NCBI GenBank assembly: GCA_031278215.1
Contig: JAITKV010000026.1
Span: forward strand, 24,880-88,879
Direction of reading: 5' to 3'
Length of the DNA stretch: 64,000 bases
DNA from: Spirochaetaceae bacterium
Lineage (GTDB): Bacteria; Spirochaetota; Spirochaetia; Treponematales; Breznakiellaceae
The notes under the pieces were generated by a model. The model did no database searches, was not told the DNA's origin, and worked only from the letters and a program-made list of their open reading frames with translations. A program made the translations under genes and the position numbers. The first letter of the stretch is position 1, and each line of letters starts with the position of its first letter. Shown one piece after another: positions 25,095 through 34,352 of the stretch.

Positions 25095-25867
25095 CCGGCG
25101 CTGTGAATACCCAGATTCTGGATGCTTTTTTTAGATCGGTCCTTGACGGTATAGAAGGGTTCAGCGCCATTGATTCTTCAATGAACGGGATCCAGGTGGA
25201 TAACGACGGATCCCCCATTGAAAAAATCGCCTTCGCGGTAGACGCTTGCCTGGAAAGTTTTAAGCGCTGTGCTGCCGCGGGGGCCGGAATGCTTTTTGTC
25301 CACCACGGTCTTTTTTGGGGATCCCCCCTGGCCCTGACGGGTCCGCACCGCCGGCGGCTTAAGTATCTTCTGGACCATAACATCGCCCTCTATGCGGTTC
25401 ATCTGCCCTTGGATCAGGATCCCCGGCTGGGAAACAATGCGGCCCTGGCGGCGCTTTTGGGCATGGAGGATCCAAAACCTTTTGGGGTGTACCACCAAAA
25501 AAAGATAGGTTATAAGGGGAGGCTTAAAAACCCCCTTACCCTAGACGATGCGGTTAAAGCTATAAGTTATTTGGACAGGCCCCCGTTGGGGGTGTATCCC
25601 TTCGGAAAACAATTAAATGAAACCTGCGCTGTTATTTCCGGCGGGGCCTCTGATGAAGCCCTGCAGGCCATAGAAGAAGGGGTAGATTTATACGTTACCG
25701 GAGAAATAAAACACCCCGTGTACCATCAGGCCCTGGAGGGACGCTTGAATATGATAGCCGGGGGCCATTATTCCACCGAAGTCTGGGGGCTCCGCCGGGT
25801 TATGGAAGAATGTTCGGTTCAGCTTGATATGGCGGTAGAATTTCTGGATATTCCCACAGGACTTTAA
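25091..25867 (+). CDS. Nif3-like dinuclear metal centre protein
   Basis: Member of the Nif3/YqfO/YbgI family (often labelled GTP cyclohydrolase I type 2), 258 residues, cytoplasmic. The paired-metal ligands can be seen in FVHHGLFWG near 75, VHLPLDQDP near 101 (His and Asp), and GGHYSTEVWG near 218. The C-terminal insert domain of longer Bacillus relatives is absent, so this is the short form. The biochemical role of the family is unsettled. It overlaps the preceding membrane-protein gene by four bases and precedes lspA by 12 bases, so the three probably form one operon. Confidence 0.9.
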   Translation: MTGAVNTQILDAFFRSVLDGIEGFSAIDSSMNGIQVDNDGSPIEKIAFAVDACLESFKRCAAAGAGMLFVHHGLFWGSPLALTGPHRRRLKYLLDHNIALYAVHLPLDQDPRLGNNAALAALLGMEDPKPFGVYHQKKIGYKGRLKNPLTLDDAVKAISYLDRPPLGVYPFGKQLNETCAVISGGASDEALQAIEEGVDLYVTGEIKHPVYHQALEGRLNMIAGGHYSTEVWGLRRVMEECSVQLDMAVEFLDIPTGL

Positions 25868-25879
25868 CAGGAGAAACAG

Positions 25880-26395
25880 GTGAAAAAAAAAATATGGCCC
25901 TTTTGCTTAACCGTCTTTGCGGTGTTGGCGGACCAGATATCAAAGGCCTTTATTGTACGGTGGCCGGAAAATTCCCGGATCAAAGACGTCTTTGGCAACG
26001 AGTTCCTTGAGATTGTCCATGTACGGAACACCGCCATAGCCTTTAGCCTGGGGCACAACTTACCGGAAGCGGTAAAGCCGGTTTTATTTGTCCTGCTTCC
26101 CCTGGGGGTTCTGGGTTTTTTAGTCGTGTACTATTTTAAAACCACCGATTTTACCCTTCTTCAACGCTGGGCCGTGGCGGGTATTTTAGGGGGGGGGATT
26201 GGAAACCTGATCGATCGCATTTTCCGTTCCGCCGGGGTAGTGGACTTTATCAGCGTAAAAATGTACGGGATCCTGGGATTTTACCGGTGGCCCACCTTTA
26301 ACCTGGCCGATTCCTTTGTGGTAGTTTTTGGGATCCTGCTGTTTATAACAGTCTTTAAACCCGAGGCGCGGAAAACGGGCCCGGGTGGAACTTAA
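25880..26395 (+). CDS. lspA: lipoprotein signal peptidase
   Basis: Inner-membrane aspartyl protease (signal peptidase II) that cleaves the signal peptide of prolipoproteins after lipid attachment. The 171-residue protein has four membrane helices. Conserved motifs include DQISKAFIV near 14, VRNTAIAFSLG near 50, and the catalytic Asp pair in GGGIGNLIDRIFRSAGVVDF (second D of the VVDF block) and FNLADSFVVVFG. The start is a GTG placed eight bases after AGGAGAAA. Many lipoproteins in this window are its probable substrates. Confidence 0.93.
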   Translation: MKKKIWPFCLTVFAVLADQISKAFIVRWPENSRIKDVFGNEFLEIVHVRNTAIAFSLGHNLPEAVKPVLFVLLPLGVLGFLVVYYFKTTDFTLLQRWAVAGILGGGIGNLIDRIFRSAGVVDFISVKMYGILGFYRWPTFNLADSFVVVFGILLFITVFKPEARKTGPGGT

Positions 26396-26429
26396 GAAGT
26401 AAGGGCTAACCGCGGATGGAAGAAGAGTT

Positions 26430-26494
26430 TAACCACGGAGCAACACGGAGTTTTTGCTAGACAGCTTCTCTTCCTCCGTGCAACTCCGTGTGGT
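26430..26494. repeat. CACGGAG inverted repeat in a convergent gap
   Basis: AACCACGGAGCAACACGGAG and CTCCGTGCAACTCCGTGTGG form imperfect arms around a 23-base loop. The heptamer CACGGAG or its complement occurs four times. It lies between the convergent lspA and uvrC, so it may help end transcription in both directions, though U-tracts are lacking. Confidence 0.65.
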
Positions 26495-26524
26495 GTATCA
26501 AATATTAGGCCTATAGAGGGCGTC

Positions 26525-28681
26525 CTATTCCCCGTAGTCCGGCGGCGCTTCGGCGGCCAGTTTTCCTGCTTCCAGGCGGTCTGTCTGTACCCCGGTGGTC
26601 TTTTTGCCGGTTTTTATACCGCCGTCCCCGGCGCCGCCGTCCTTGCCCGCGCTGCCGCCCTTGCCCGCGCCGCCGGCGCCGCCGCCGCCGGCTTCGCCCG
26701 CGCCGCCGCCCGGCGCCGTCCCCGGTAACGCCGTTTTCGCCGGCGCGGTTTCTGTAGGCGGCATTTCTGCGGACGGTGATGTTTCCGCGGGCGGCCCCTG
26801 TGCGGACAGGGCCTGTGCCGCCAATGCCGCGGCGGACCCGGGCTGCGGCTGTTCCGGGGCGTTTCGGGGGCCGGATCGAAGAGCGCCGGGATCCTGCCCG
26901 GCAAGCCGGGCCGCGGCCCGGACCGCCCGGGCCGCCGTTTGGCCGCAGCCGCATACCCGGGCAATGTCCGCCGGGTCCGCCGCGGCTATTCCCTCAATGC
27001 CCAGGTAATGCCGGATAAGGACCGCTGCCCGTTTTGCCCCTATGCCTTCCACCGATTCCAGGGTTTCCATCCGCAGATCCTTTGACCGGAGAATCTGGTT
27101 AAGGGAGGTGGCAAAACGGTGGGTTTCGTCCCGCACCCGTTGAAGCACCTTAAGGGCTTCGGAATGCCGCGGAAGGCTTAGGGGTTTTCCGGTGTGGGGC
27201 AGCCAAATCTCTTCGTCCCGCTTGGCCAGGCCCACAAGATCGCAGTGTATTCCCAATTCATCCAGGACCCCCTTGGCGGCATTCACCTGGCCCAGGCCTC
27301 CGTCAACAAGGATTAGATCCGGTAATTCCCGGTTTTCCCGAAGCAGGCGGCGGTAGCGGCGGTTTACCGCTTCCCGCATCGCGGCAAAGTCATCCACCAC
27401 CCCTATCACGCTGTGAAGTTTAAAACGGCGGTAGTTTTTTTTGTCCGGTACGCCGTTGGCAAAACTAATAAGCGAGGCCACGGGGTGTTTTCCGTCAAGC
27501 TGGGCTATGTCAAAACCCTCGATCCGGCTGGGCCTGGTTTTTAGGCCCAGGGCATTTTTTAATTCATCCAGCACCGGCCCCGCCCCCCGTTCCTTAATCC
27601 GCCGCCGAAGATCCTCTTCGGCATTTTGCTTAACCATGGACATCACCGCCCGGTGGTGAATATCCGGGGGGACAAGAAGTTTCGGTTCCAGGCCGAACTG
27701 CTCACGAAACCATTTGGCGGGGAAGGCGGGATCAAGGGGAAGATATCCGTCCCGGGAAAAAATGTATATCGTCTCCGGCGGAAGCCGCCCGCCGTTGTAG
27801 TACCCGGTAATAAAGGTAACCAAAGATTCTTCCTCCTCCGAGGCGCTTCTGGTCCGGTATAATTCCCGGCCCGTAAGCTTTCCCCCCCTCATGGAAAAGA
27901 TCGAAAAAGTGGTCAATACCCCCTCGGCGGCCCAGGCTATATAGTCCCGGCCCTGGGGATCAAAGTCTATCACCGTGCTGGTTTCTGTTAGGGCGTCGAT
28001 GGCTTTGATCGCATTGCGAATCTGGGCGGCCCGCTCAAAACGAAGGGCCCTGGCCTCTTCTTGCATCTCGCTTTTTAATTCGGCTGTCAGGGTTTGGGTG
28101 TTTCCGGACAAAAGCTTTCGTACCCGGTCAACGTGGAGGCTGTACGCGGCTTCGGTTATTCTTTTGCAGCAGGGGGCAAAGCAGCGGCCGATGTGATAGT
28201 ACATGCAGGGAAAATCCCGCTTCCGCAATGTCCGGCATTTACGCAGGGGAAACACCCGGTCAATAATATCCAGCATATCGTCCATGGCCCCCACATTGGG
28301 AAAGGGCCCATAGTAGGAAGAGCCGTCTTCGATCAGCTGCCGGGTCCTAAACAGCCGGGGATAGGGGCCCGATGTAAGCCGTATGACGGGGTAGGTTTTT
28401 CCGTCCTTAAGGTTAATATTGTACTTAGGGTTGTGCTGCTTGATAAGGGTGTTTTCCAGAAGCAGGGCTTCGTACTCATCCTTAACTATGATTGTTTCGA
28501 TGGACGCCACATGGCGGAGCAGGGTTCCGGTTTTAATGTCCTTTTCGCCGGAGGAGTACGAAACCAGCCGGTTCCGCAGGACCCGCGCCTTGCCCACGTA
28601 AATAATGCGGCCTTCGCCGTTTTTCATAATGTACACCCCCGGCACCCGGGGCGCTTCTCTGGCAATCTTTTTAAGGTCCAT
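26525..28681 (-). CDS. uvrC: excinuclease ABC subunit C with a low-complexity C-terminal extension
   Basis: Nucleotide-excision-repair nuclease that makes both incisions around UvrA/UvrB-marked damage. The N-terminal GIY-YIG domain reads PGVYIMKNGEGRIIYVGKA (14-32). The UVR motif, the RNase H-like domain (IEGFDIAQLDG near 388, LILVDGGLGQVNAAKG near 456) and two helix-hairpin-helix units (LESVEGIGAKRAAVLIRHYLG and ARVCGCGQTAARAVRAAARL) follow. The protein is 718 residues, about 100 longer than usual. From about residue 600 the chain is Pro/Ala and then Gly-rich (GGGAGEAGGGGAGGAGKGG), probably disordered. No Shine-Dalgarno sequence is clear before the ATG, and it is divergent from the LamG/FN3 gene with only 31 bases between. 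Confidence 0.95.
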   Translation of the reverse strand: MDLKKIAREAPRVPGVYIMKNGEGRIIYVGKARVLRNRLVSYSSGEKDIKTGTLLRHVASIETIIVKDEYEALLLENTLIKQHNPKYNINLKDGKTYPVIRLTSGPYPRLFRTRQLIEDGSSYYGPFPNVGAMDDMLDIIDRVFPLRKCRTLRKRDFPCMYYHIGRCFAPCCKRITEAAYSLHVDRVRKLLSGNTQTLTAELKSEMQEEARALRFERAAQIRNAIKAIDALTETSTVIDFDPQGRDYIAWAAEGVLTTFSIFSMRGGKLTGRELYRTRSASEEEESLVTFITGYYNGGRLPPETIYIFSRDGYLPLDPAFPAKWFREQFGLEPKLLVPPDIHHRAVMSMVKQNAEEDLRRRIKERGAGPVLDELKNALGLKTRPSRIEGFDIAQLDGKHPVASLISFANGVPDKKNYRRFKLHSVIGVVDDFAAMREAVNRRYRRLLRENRELPDLILVDGGLGQVNAAKGVLDELGIHCDLVGLAKRDEEIWLPHTGKPLSLPRHSEALKVLQRVRDETHRFATSLNQILRSKDLRMETLESVEGIGAKRAAVLIRHYLGIEGIAAADPADIARVCGCGQTAARAVRAAARLAGQDPGALRSGPRNAPEQPQPGSAAALAAQALSAQGPPAETSPSAEMPPTETAPAKTALPGTAPGGGAGEAGGGGAGGAGKGGSAGKDGGAGDGGIKTGKKTTGVQTDRLEAGKLAAEAPPDYGE

Positions 28682-28712
28682 CGCTTAAATTACCGATATT
28701 TATAGGTGAAAT

Positions 28713-30440
28713 ATGAACAATTCGCGTAAAAGCGCTTTTATGGCGGTATTATTGTATAGTTTTTCCCTGATTTTATCCAGCCTAAGGCTGGGGGCCGTAG
28801 AAACGACCATGGTTCTTGGGGCCGCCGCGGGCTGGCAGGGGGTGGAAAAACGTGTTCAGGTGGAGGAGATGGAGGCCCTGCGGCCCTACCGGGTGCTGAC
28901 CCTGTCTTCCGCGTGGACCGGCTCCCTTTCGCAGGGGGCCGGATCTGCGGACGCCCGGGACGAAGAAATTATGGCCCTCTACGCGGCGTGGCGGAATTTT
29001 CCCGCCCAGGAATCTGCCGTGGACCTGGCCCTGGATTTCGACGAAACCGACCCGGAACGCTTTGTGGACCGCCGGGGCCGTTACCAGGTACAGGTTTCTC
29101 CGGCGGTCCAAAGCGCAAACGGACGCTGGGCCCGGTACGGCCGGGGGGCGGCCCTTTTCTCGGGGGCCTGGGAAAATTCGGCCCCGGTAACAGTTAGGCC
29201 GGGAAATTCCGCGTTGTTTGCGCCGGGACGGAATGTCCGGGATTTTAGCCTGGAATTTTGGGCATATCCCAATGCCATGGGAAACGGAGAACAGCTCTTT
29301 TCCTGGACGGCGGTGGATACCCAGCGGATTTTTTGCGAAGCCCAGCGGAACAGGCTTAGGTGGACCTTCCAGGAACTGTTCAAACCCCCGGACGGCCGGG
29401 GAACGCGGTTTACCATCGTTCTGGAGGGCAGGACCCCTCTGGTCCCCAGAACCTGGAGCCATCACCTTATCCGCTACAACGCCGATTCAGGACTGCTCGA
29501 ATACCTTATGAACGGCCAAATCGAAAATGTGGTGTATACCACCGCAAACGGCAGGGAGGGAGGAGACGTGTATACCCCCCTGCTTAACCGGGACGGGGCC
29601 TTTGTATTGGGCAGCCGGTTTTCCGGGATCCTTGATGAATTCCGCATCTACAACAAGGTGGTCTCCAGTCCGGGAAGAACCGCGCTGGAAGCTGCCGGGC
29701 GGTTCAGCCTTGAACTGCCGGAGCTTGCAAAATTTCCCCGCAGCGGGGGCCGCATCGAAACCCGGGCCCTGGACCTGGGGGAGCGGAATTCCATGATCCT
29801 GCGGATAGAGGCTTCCGGGGGCCGCATCGGCCAGGTCCAGGGACCGCGGCGCATGGTGGTAAGGAACACCTATGCGGGCCGGGGCAATTTCCGGTTTTCC
29901 GATAATTCGATGCTGCAGTTTTTTATCCGGGCAGGGGAGGAACCGTACCAGCTTAGCCGGATTCCCTGGACCCCCGTTGTCCCCGGCGAGCCCGTGCCGG
30001 AAACGGTTCGGGGCCGCTATGTCCAGCTGGCTGCGGCTTTTTATCCCAGCGGAGATTGTGAAACCAGTCCCTACCTTGAGGAAATACGGATTGTCTACGA
30101 TAAAAACGAGGCCCCCTATCCTCCTTCTCTGGTAACGATCCGGGCCCTGAACGGGGCGGTGGACCTTGCCTGGCGGCCCAGCCCCGACGAAGATACCCGG
30201 GGATATTTGATCTACTACGGAACCACCAGCGGGGTATATTACGGCGAAGGGGCCCGGCTGGGATCTTCCCCGATTGATGCGGGGAACCGGACCTCTCTGC
30301 GTATCGAAGGATTGCAGAACGGAACCCTGTATTTTTTTGTCGTCGCCGCGTATGACGGAATTAGCCGGCGGCCCGATGAACTGCATCCCGGCAAATTTTC
30401 CAAAGAAGTTGCCGCCCGGCCTTTAAGGATGAACGAATGA
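28713..30440 (+). CDS. exported LamG / fibronectin-III protein
   Basis: Exported protein of 575 residues with a signal peptide (about 1-29). Residues of about 150-320 show a concanavalin-like LamG fold: NVRDFSLEFWAYPNAMGNGE, WTAVDTQRIFCEAQRNRLRW, TWSHHLIRYNADSGLLEYLM and SRFSGILDEFRIYNKVV. A beta-rich middle segment follows. The C-terminal 95 residues are a fibronectin type III domain (APYPPSLVTIRALNGAVDLA, SPDEDTRGYLIYYG, LQNGTLYFFVVAAYD). Both modules bind sugars or proteins, so a cell-surface or periplasmic binding role is likely. Its stop overlaps the start of the TPR gene by four bases. Confidence 0.8.
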   Translation: MNNSRKSAFMAVLLYSFSLILSSLRLGAVETTMVLGAAAGWQGVEKRVQVEEMEALRPYRVLTLSSAWTGSLSQGAGSADARDEEIMALYAAWRNFPAQESAVDLALDFDETDPERFVDRRGRYQVQVSPAVQSANGRWARYGRGAALFSGAWENSAPVTVRPGNSALFAPGRNVRDFSLEFWAYPNAMGNGEQLFSWTAVDTQRIFCEAQRNRLRWTFQELFKPPDGRGTRFTIVLEGRTPLVPRTWSHHLIRYNADSGLLEYLMNGQIENVVYTTANGREGGDVYTPLLNRDGAFVLGSRFSGILDEFRIYNKVVSSPGRTALEAAGRFSLELPELAKFPRSGGRIETRALDLGERNSMILRIEASGGRIGQVQGPRRMVVRNTYAGRGNFRFSDNSMLQFFIRAGEEPYQLSRIPWTPVVPGEPVPETVRGRYVQLAAAFYPSGDCETSPYLEEIRIVYDKNEAPYPPSLVTIRALNGAVDLAWRPSPDEDTRGYLIYYGTTSGVYYGEGARLGSSPIDAGNRTSLRIEGLQNGTLYFFVVAAYDGISRRPDELHPGKFSKEVAARPLRMNE

Positions 30441-33400
30441 ACCTTGACGCCAACGGTATTCTGGATCGCGCCAAGGGATCCGCCCGGGTGGGCGATCATG
30501 TGGAGGCAGAACGGCTTCTTAAACAGTACCTTGCCAAGGTACCCGAAGACCGGATCGCCCATCTTCTTTTAGGGACCACCCTGGCAAAGGAAGATAAACT
30601 TGTGGAAGCGGTGGATGAATTTACCACCCTCTTGGCAAGGAATCCTCAGGATGTGGAGGCCCTGAATAATTTGGCGGTTATCTACCGCCGGCAGGATAAG
30701 TTCCAGGACGCCCTAAACGTCCTTATGGAAGCCATCGATATTGATCCCACCAGGGCGGAATTCCATTATAATATCGGGAATATCCATAAACAACTGGGAA
30801 ACCTAAAGGCCGCATCCATGGCCTATGCCAAGGTGGTGGAACTGAACCCCGGATATGTTCACGCCTACAATAATCTGGGAACGATTTACGAACAACTCCA
30901 TGAATACGACAAGGCCTACAACATGTTCCGCAAGGGCCTAAGTTTGGATCGAAACAACCCCACCCTTCATTTTAATTACGGCGTCGCCCTGGAAGCGAAC
31001 AGCCGCTTTGACGACGCCTTGAATGAATACAAGGCCGCCCTACGAAGTAAACCCGGCTGGTTTCAGGCGATGAACAACATGGGGATTATCTTTTTTAAGC
31101 AGGGCCAGCACGGCAAGGCCATGGACACATTTAGCAGGATCCTCCATGTGGACCCTCTAAACGCGGAGGCCCGGAACAATATGGGGGTGGTGCTGGCGGA
31201 TCAGGGCAAGACCAAGGATGCGGTAGAGAATTACCGCCGGGCCATAGAAGTGGATCCTAAATATGTTAAGGCGGTGGTTAATCTTGAACGGGTCCTGGAA
31301 GATACGGGGGATTTTGCCGATGCGGTAGTGGAACTGGAAAAACTTATCAAACTGGTTCCTAACAGCGCCGACATACGCTGCCGCCTGGCTTCGCTTTATC
31401 TTAAGATGGAACGGTATCCCGAAGCCCTGCAGCAGGCCAAGGCGGCCCTGGACTGGGAACCGGAAAATACCCAAGCCCTGCGGATCCAGGGGACCACCCA
31501 GCGCGTTATGGGCAACGATGCAGAGGCCAAAAAGACCTTTGAAAAGATCCTGGCGGTGGATCCGGGAAATTATGCATTCCAGCTGGATTTGGCGGACATT
31601 CATTTTAAGCACAAAGAATACAAGGAAGCCGAAAAGCGACTTATGGCCTTTCTTGCCCGGCGTCCCAATGACCGGGATGCAAAGATGCTTTTAGGAAGGT
31701 TGTACGCCGCCATGGGAAACCGCACCCATGCTATTCAGGTTTTCGAAGAATTGGCAAAGACGGATCCCGGCGATACCGAAGCCCTGGCGGCGGTCGCGGA
31801 ACTTCACAAAGATGCGGGAGAAGTGGAAAAGGCCCTGCGTACCGCGGACAAGCTGGTGAACCTTCAGGGCAAGCGGGCGACTCCCGGAGATCTTTCGGAT
31901 CTGAACGAATCCCTGGCCTTTTATGAAAATGCCGTTAAGGCTTATTCTTCCGATTTAAATTCCATGTGGGACAAAAATCTTAAGGTGCTGCAGGATGCGG
32001 CGGCAGAAATGGGACACGCGGAAGAAGAGGAAGATATGTCCTTTTTAATGGGGACCACGGAAAAGGCCCCCCCGGTGGACGAAGAGACGGAAGCTCTTTT
32101 TATTGAAGATCCGGAAGAAGAAGCAGAGGACGAAGAAGAACTGTTTATGAACGAGGAACTGCCCTTGCTTGACGAAGAGCAGATTCCCGATCTTTCCCTG
32201 GACAATCTGGCGGAGCCGAATTTTTTCCCGATGGAAAGCCCTTCTTCCCAGGGGCCCCAAAAACCCTATTATCCCGAGGAGGAGCCGGTGTTTTCGGATC
32301 CCTTGTCCGAGTACCCGCAGTACCCGCCCCAAGGGCAGTACCCCCCCCAAGGGCAGCCGCCCCAGGAGCCGCAGGCGCCGCCCCAGGCGCAGCAGCCCCA
32401 GGAGCCGCAGGAGCCGCCCCAGGAGCCGCAGACGCCGCCCCAGCCGCCGCCGCAGTACCCGCCCCAAGGGCAGCCGCCGCAGGCGCCGCCGCCGCCCCAG
32501 GTGCCGCAGGAGCCGCCGCCGCCCCGGCAGGAGAATCCGCCCCAGCCCCCGCAACAACAGTATCCGCCGCCGCCGCAGTATCCGCCGCCCCCGCCCCGGT
32601 ACCCCGAGGGGGATGGGCCCGAAGCGATGCCCATTGACGAAGAAGAAGGGGACCTAAGCCTGGAAGACGGAGGAGAAGAATACCCCCAGGAATGGCAGGA
32701 CGATGATGATTCCCTTTCAGGGGCCCATGAAGGGGCGGCGGAAAAAATCCCGGCGGAGGACGCCGCGGAAGAGGATTCTTTTTTTGGCGGGGAAGAGGCG
32801 GAAGATGCTTTTCCGGACATGGAGATGGAAGAAGGGCCGGAAGAAGAGTCTTTGTTCTCCGAGCCGGAACTGTCCGGCGAAGAAGCCCTCGAGGAAGCGC
32901 CGGATACATCCCCGTCTGATTTTGAAGATGTCCTTCAGGAACTGCCGGAAGAAGAGTCTTTGTTCTCCGAGCCGGAACTGTCCGGCGAAGAAGCCCCCGA
33001 GGAAGCGCCGGATTCGGCGGCGGACTTTGAAGACGCCCCTCCGGAACCGTCCGCGGACCAGGATGCCCAAGAACCGGTGGAGGGCAAGGGGGTCAGCAAA
33101 GATTCCATCCTGGGACTGATGAATTACCTTAAAAATCTGGCCGGGACCCTGCCAGAGAAAAAGAAAGAAAGCTTTATGAACAGCGATGTCCGGTTTTCCA
33201 TGGAATATGTGATCAATACCCTGGAGGGGAAAAAGGGCCTTTTAAAAGAAGCAAGAAAAATTACGGAAAAGGCTAATCCGTCCGGACCTTCCGCCGCTCC
33301 CTTTGGAAAAAAAACCGCGGGGGCTTCGACGGGGGAAGAAAAAATTGCCGGAACCTTTTCTTATTTGGAAAACCTGTCCGGTTCCGTACAGGATAAGAAT

Positions 33401-33487
33401 ATTTTTTCGTTTCTTAAACAAAAGGTTCAAAATATTATGGCGCGTATTAAAGCGGTAACGGATAAGAGGAAGAAAAATGCCAAATGA
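30437..33487 (+). CDS. large TPR protein with Pro/Gln-rich and acidic low-complexity regions
   Basis: Scaffold protein of 1016 residues without a signal peptide. Residues 1-490 are a run of tetratricopeptide repeats (for example AEFHYNIGNIHKQLGNLKAA and VHAYNNLGTIYEQLHEYDKA). Acidic sequence follows, then a Pro/Gln tract at about 623-726 made of PQYPPQGQ-like units. A second acidic segment contains two nearly identical 23-residue copies of PEEESLFSEPELSGEEA and neighbours. The final 140 residues are a predicted helical domain with repeats of NYLKNLAGTLPEKKKES and SYLENLSGSVQDKN type. It is coupled to the gene before it by an ATGA overlap and overlaps the HDOD gene after it by 11 bases. Partners unknown. 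Confidence 0.8.
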   Translation: MNLDANGILDRAKGSARVGDHVEAERLLKQYLAKVPEDRIAHLLLGTTLAKEDKLVEAVDEFTTLLARNPQDVEALNNLAVIYRRQDKFQDALNVLMEAIDIDPTRAEFHYNIGNIHKQLGNLKAASMAYAKVVELNPGYVHAYNNLGTIYEQLHEYDKAYNMFRKGLSLDRNNPTLHFNYGVALEANSRFDDALNEYKAALRSKPGWFQAMNNMGIIFFKQGQHGKAMDTFSRILHVDPLNAEARNNMGVVLADQGKTKDAVENYRRAIEVDPKYVKAVVNLERVLEDTGDFADAVVELEKLIKLVPNSADIRCRLASLYLKMERYPEALQQAKAALDWEPENTQALRIQGTTQRVMGNDAEAKKTFEKILAVDPGNYAFQLDLADIHFKHKEYKEAEKRLMAFLARRPNDRDAKMLLGRLYAAMGNRTHAIQVFEELAKTDPGDTEALAAVAELHKDAGEVEKALRTADKLVNLQGKRATPGDLSDLNESLAFYENAVKAYSSDLNSMWDKNLKVLQDAAAEMGHAEEEEDMSFLMGTTEKAPPVDEETEALFIEDPEEEAEDEEELFMNEELPLLDEEQIPDLSLDNLAEPNFFPMESPSSQGPQKPYYPEEEPVFSDPLSEYPQYPPQGQYPPQGQPPQEPQAPPQAQQPQEPQEPPQEPQTPPQPPPQYPPQGQPPQAPPPPQVPQEPPPPRQENPPQPPQQQYPPPPQYPPPPPRYPEGDGPEAMPIDEEEGDLSLEDGGEEYPQEWQDDDDSLSGAHEGAAEKIPAEDAAEEDSFFGGEEAEDAFPDMEMEEGPEEESLFSEPELSGEEALEEAPDTSPSDFEDVLQELPEEESLFSEPELSGEEAPEEAPDSAADFEDAPPEPSADQDAQEPVEGKGVSKDSILGLMNYLKNLAGTLPEKKKESFMNSDVRFSMEYVINTLEGKKGLLKEARKITEKANPSGPSAAPFGKKTAGASTGEEKIAGTFSYLENLSGSVQDKNIFSFLKQKVQNIMARIKAVTDKRKKNAK
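32305..32615 (+). repeat. Pro/Gln-coding low-complexity DNA
   Basis: Degenerate repeats of CAGTACCCGCCCCAAGGGCA and CAGGAGCCGCAG-type units encode a PQ-rich tract in the TPR protein. Strong strand asymmetry (C-rich plus strand) explains the long spurious frames on the other strand. Confidence 0.8.
32836..33012 (+). repeat. 69-bp direct repeat inside the TPR gene
   Basis: Bases 32836-32904 and 32944-33012 are identical except for one T/C change, 108 bases apart and in frame. They encode two copies of EEESLFSEPELSGEEA with flanks. The near-identity implies recent duplication or ongoing gene conversion. Confidence 0.9.
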
Positions 33488-34337
33488 CATGCATCATAAG
33501 ATTGAAGAATATATAAAAAGTATGCCTAGTCTTCCTACTTCGATAGCAAAAGTTTTAGAGGTCTGTAACAATCCCCAAACCAGCCCTGCGGATTTAAACC
33601 ATGTTATTTCGTTGGACCCGGTTTTGGTGGGCCGGGTGCTTAAGCTGATCAATTCCGCGTATTACGGCCTTGGACAGCAGATAACAAACCTGGTCCGGGC
33701 AATTATTATGCTGGGAATCAATACGGTAAAGAATTTGGCCCTGTCTTCTGCGGTGTTGGGAAACCTTAGTTCCAACAAATCCTCCGTGGGACTTAACATG
33801 GAAGGGTTCTGGCGTCATTCCCTTTGCGTGGGGGTGGCCGCCAAGATTATCGCGAAAAAACGGGGCATAGACATCAAGCAGGCAGAAGAATACTTTACCG
33901 CGGGGCTGCTCCACGACATCGGGAAAATACCCCTTAATGCGGTATTGGCCAACGATTACATGCTTACCGTAAGCGCTTCCGACAGGGAAAAGGTTTCTCT
34001 GGTTAGGGCAGAAGACAGGGTTCTGGGGATCAACCACTGTACGGCGGGGGCCATGATTGTCAAGGCCTGGAAGCTGGAAGGAGCAGTGGGCGACGCGATT
34101 GTATATCACCACAACCATCTTGATTATGACGATTCTCACCAGGAACTGCTTTATACGATCATCCTGGCCAACCGGTTTGCCGCGGAAATGGAAATAGGCT
34201 TTTCCGGAGACCGGCGGCCGGAAAAACCGGGCCCCTCAATTTGGGAATTCCTGGGAGTCCAGCCCGCTGTTTTTGACGAGATAAGGGCTACGGTAAGCGG
34301 CGAAATAGAAAAGGCAGAGGTGTTCTTAAAACTGTAA
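33477..34337 (+). CDS. HDOD-domain protein
   Basis: Single-domain HDOD regulator of 286 residues, cytoplasmic. It has the HDOD pattern SLPTSIAKVLEVCNNPQTSP, PVLVGRVLKLINSAYYGLG, AIIMLGINTVKNLALSSAVL and a well-kept HD-like LLHDIGKIPLNAVL, followed by AIVYHHNHLDYDDSHQELLY. The first 11 bases overlap the end of the TPR gene, so its synthesis is likely coupled to that scaffold, and the two products may interact. HDOD proteins often work in c-di-GMP signalling, motility or stress responses. A second, larger HDOD protein is at 21.9 kb. Confidence 0.87.
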   Translation: MPNDMHHKIEEYIKSMPSLPTSIAKVLEVCNNPQTSPADLNHVISLDPVLVGRVLKLINSAYYGLGQQITNLVRAIIMLGINTVKNLALSSAVLGNLSSNKSSVGLNMEGFWRHSLCVGVAAKIIAKKRGIDIKQAEEYFTAGLLHDIGKIPLNAVLANDYMLTVSASDREKVSLVRAEDRVLGINHCTAGAMIVKAWKLEGAVGDAIVYHHNHLDYDDSHQELLYTIILANRFAAEMEIGFSGDRRPEKPGPSIWEFLGVQPAVFDEIRATVSGEIEKAEVFLKL

Positions 34338-34352
34338 AAACCCGGCCCGGTT

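Noticed and set aside
26511..26964. Long opposite-strand and alternative frames over the uvrC 3' end
   Set aside because: They are by-products of GC-rich low-complexity codons. The uvrC frame alone carries conserved domains.
28682..28712. Leaderless start for the LamG/FN3 gene
   Set aside because: An AGGTGA sequence at workable spacing precedes the ATG, and the nearest AT-rich hexamer lies too far upstream for a leaderless start.
32145..32909. 254-codon minus-strand frame over the Pro/Gln tract
   Set aside because: It is the complement of a repetitive coding region, with no homology or start signal.
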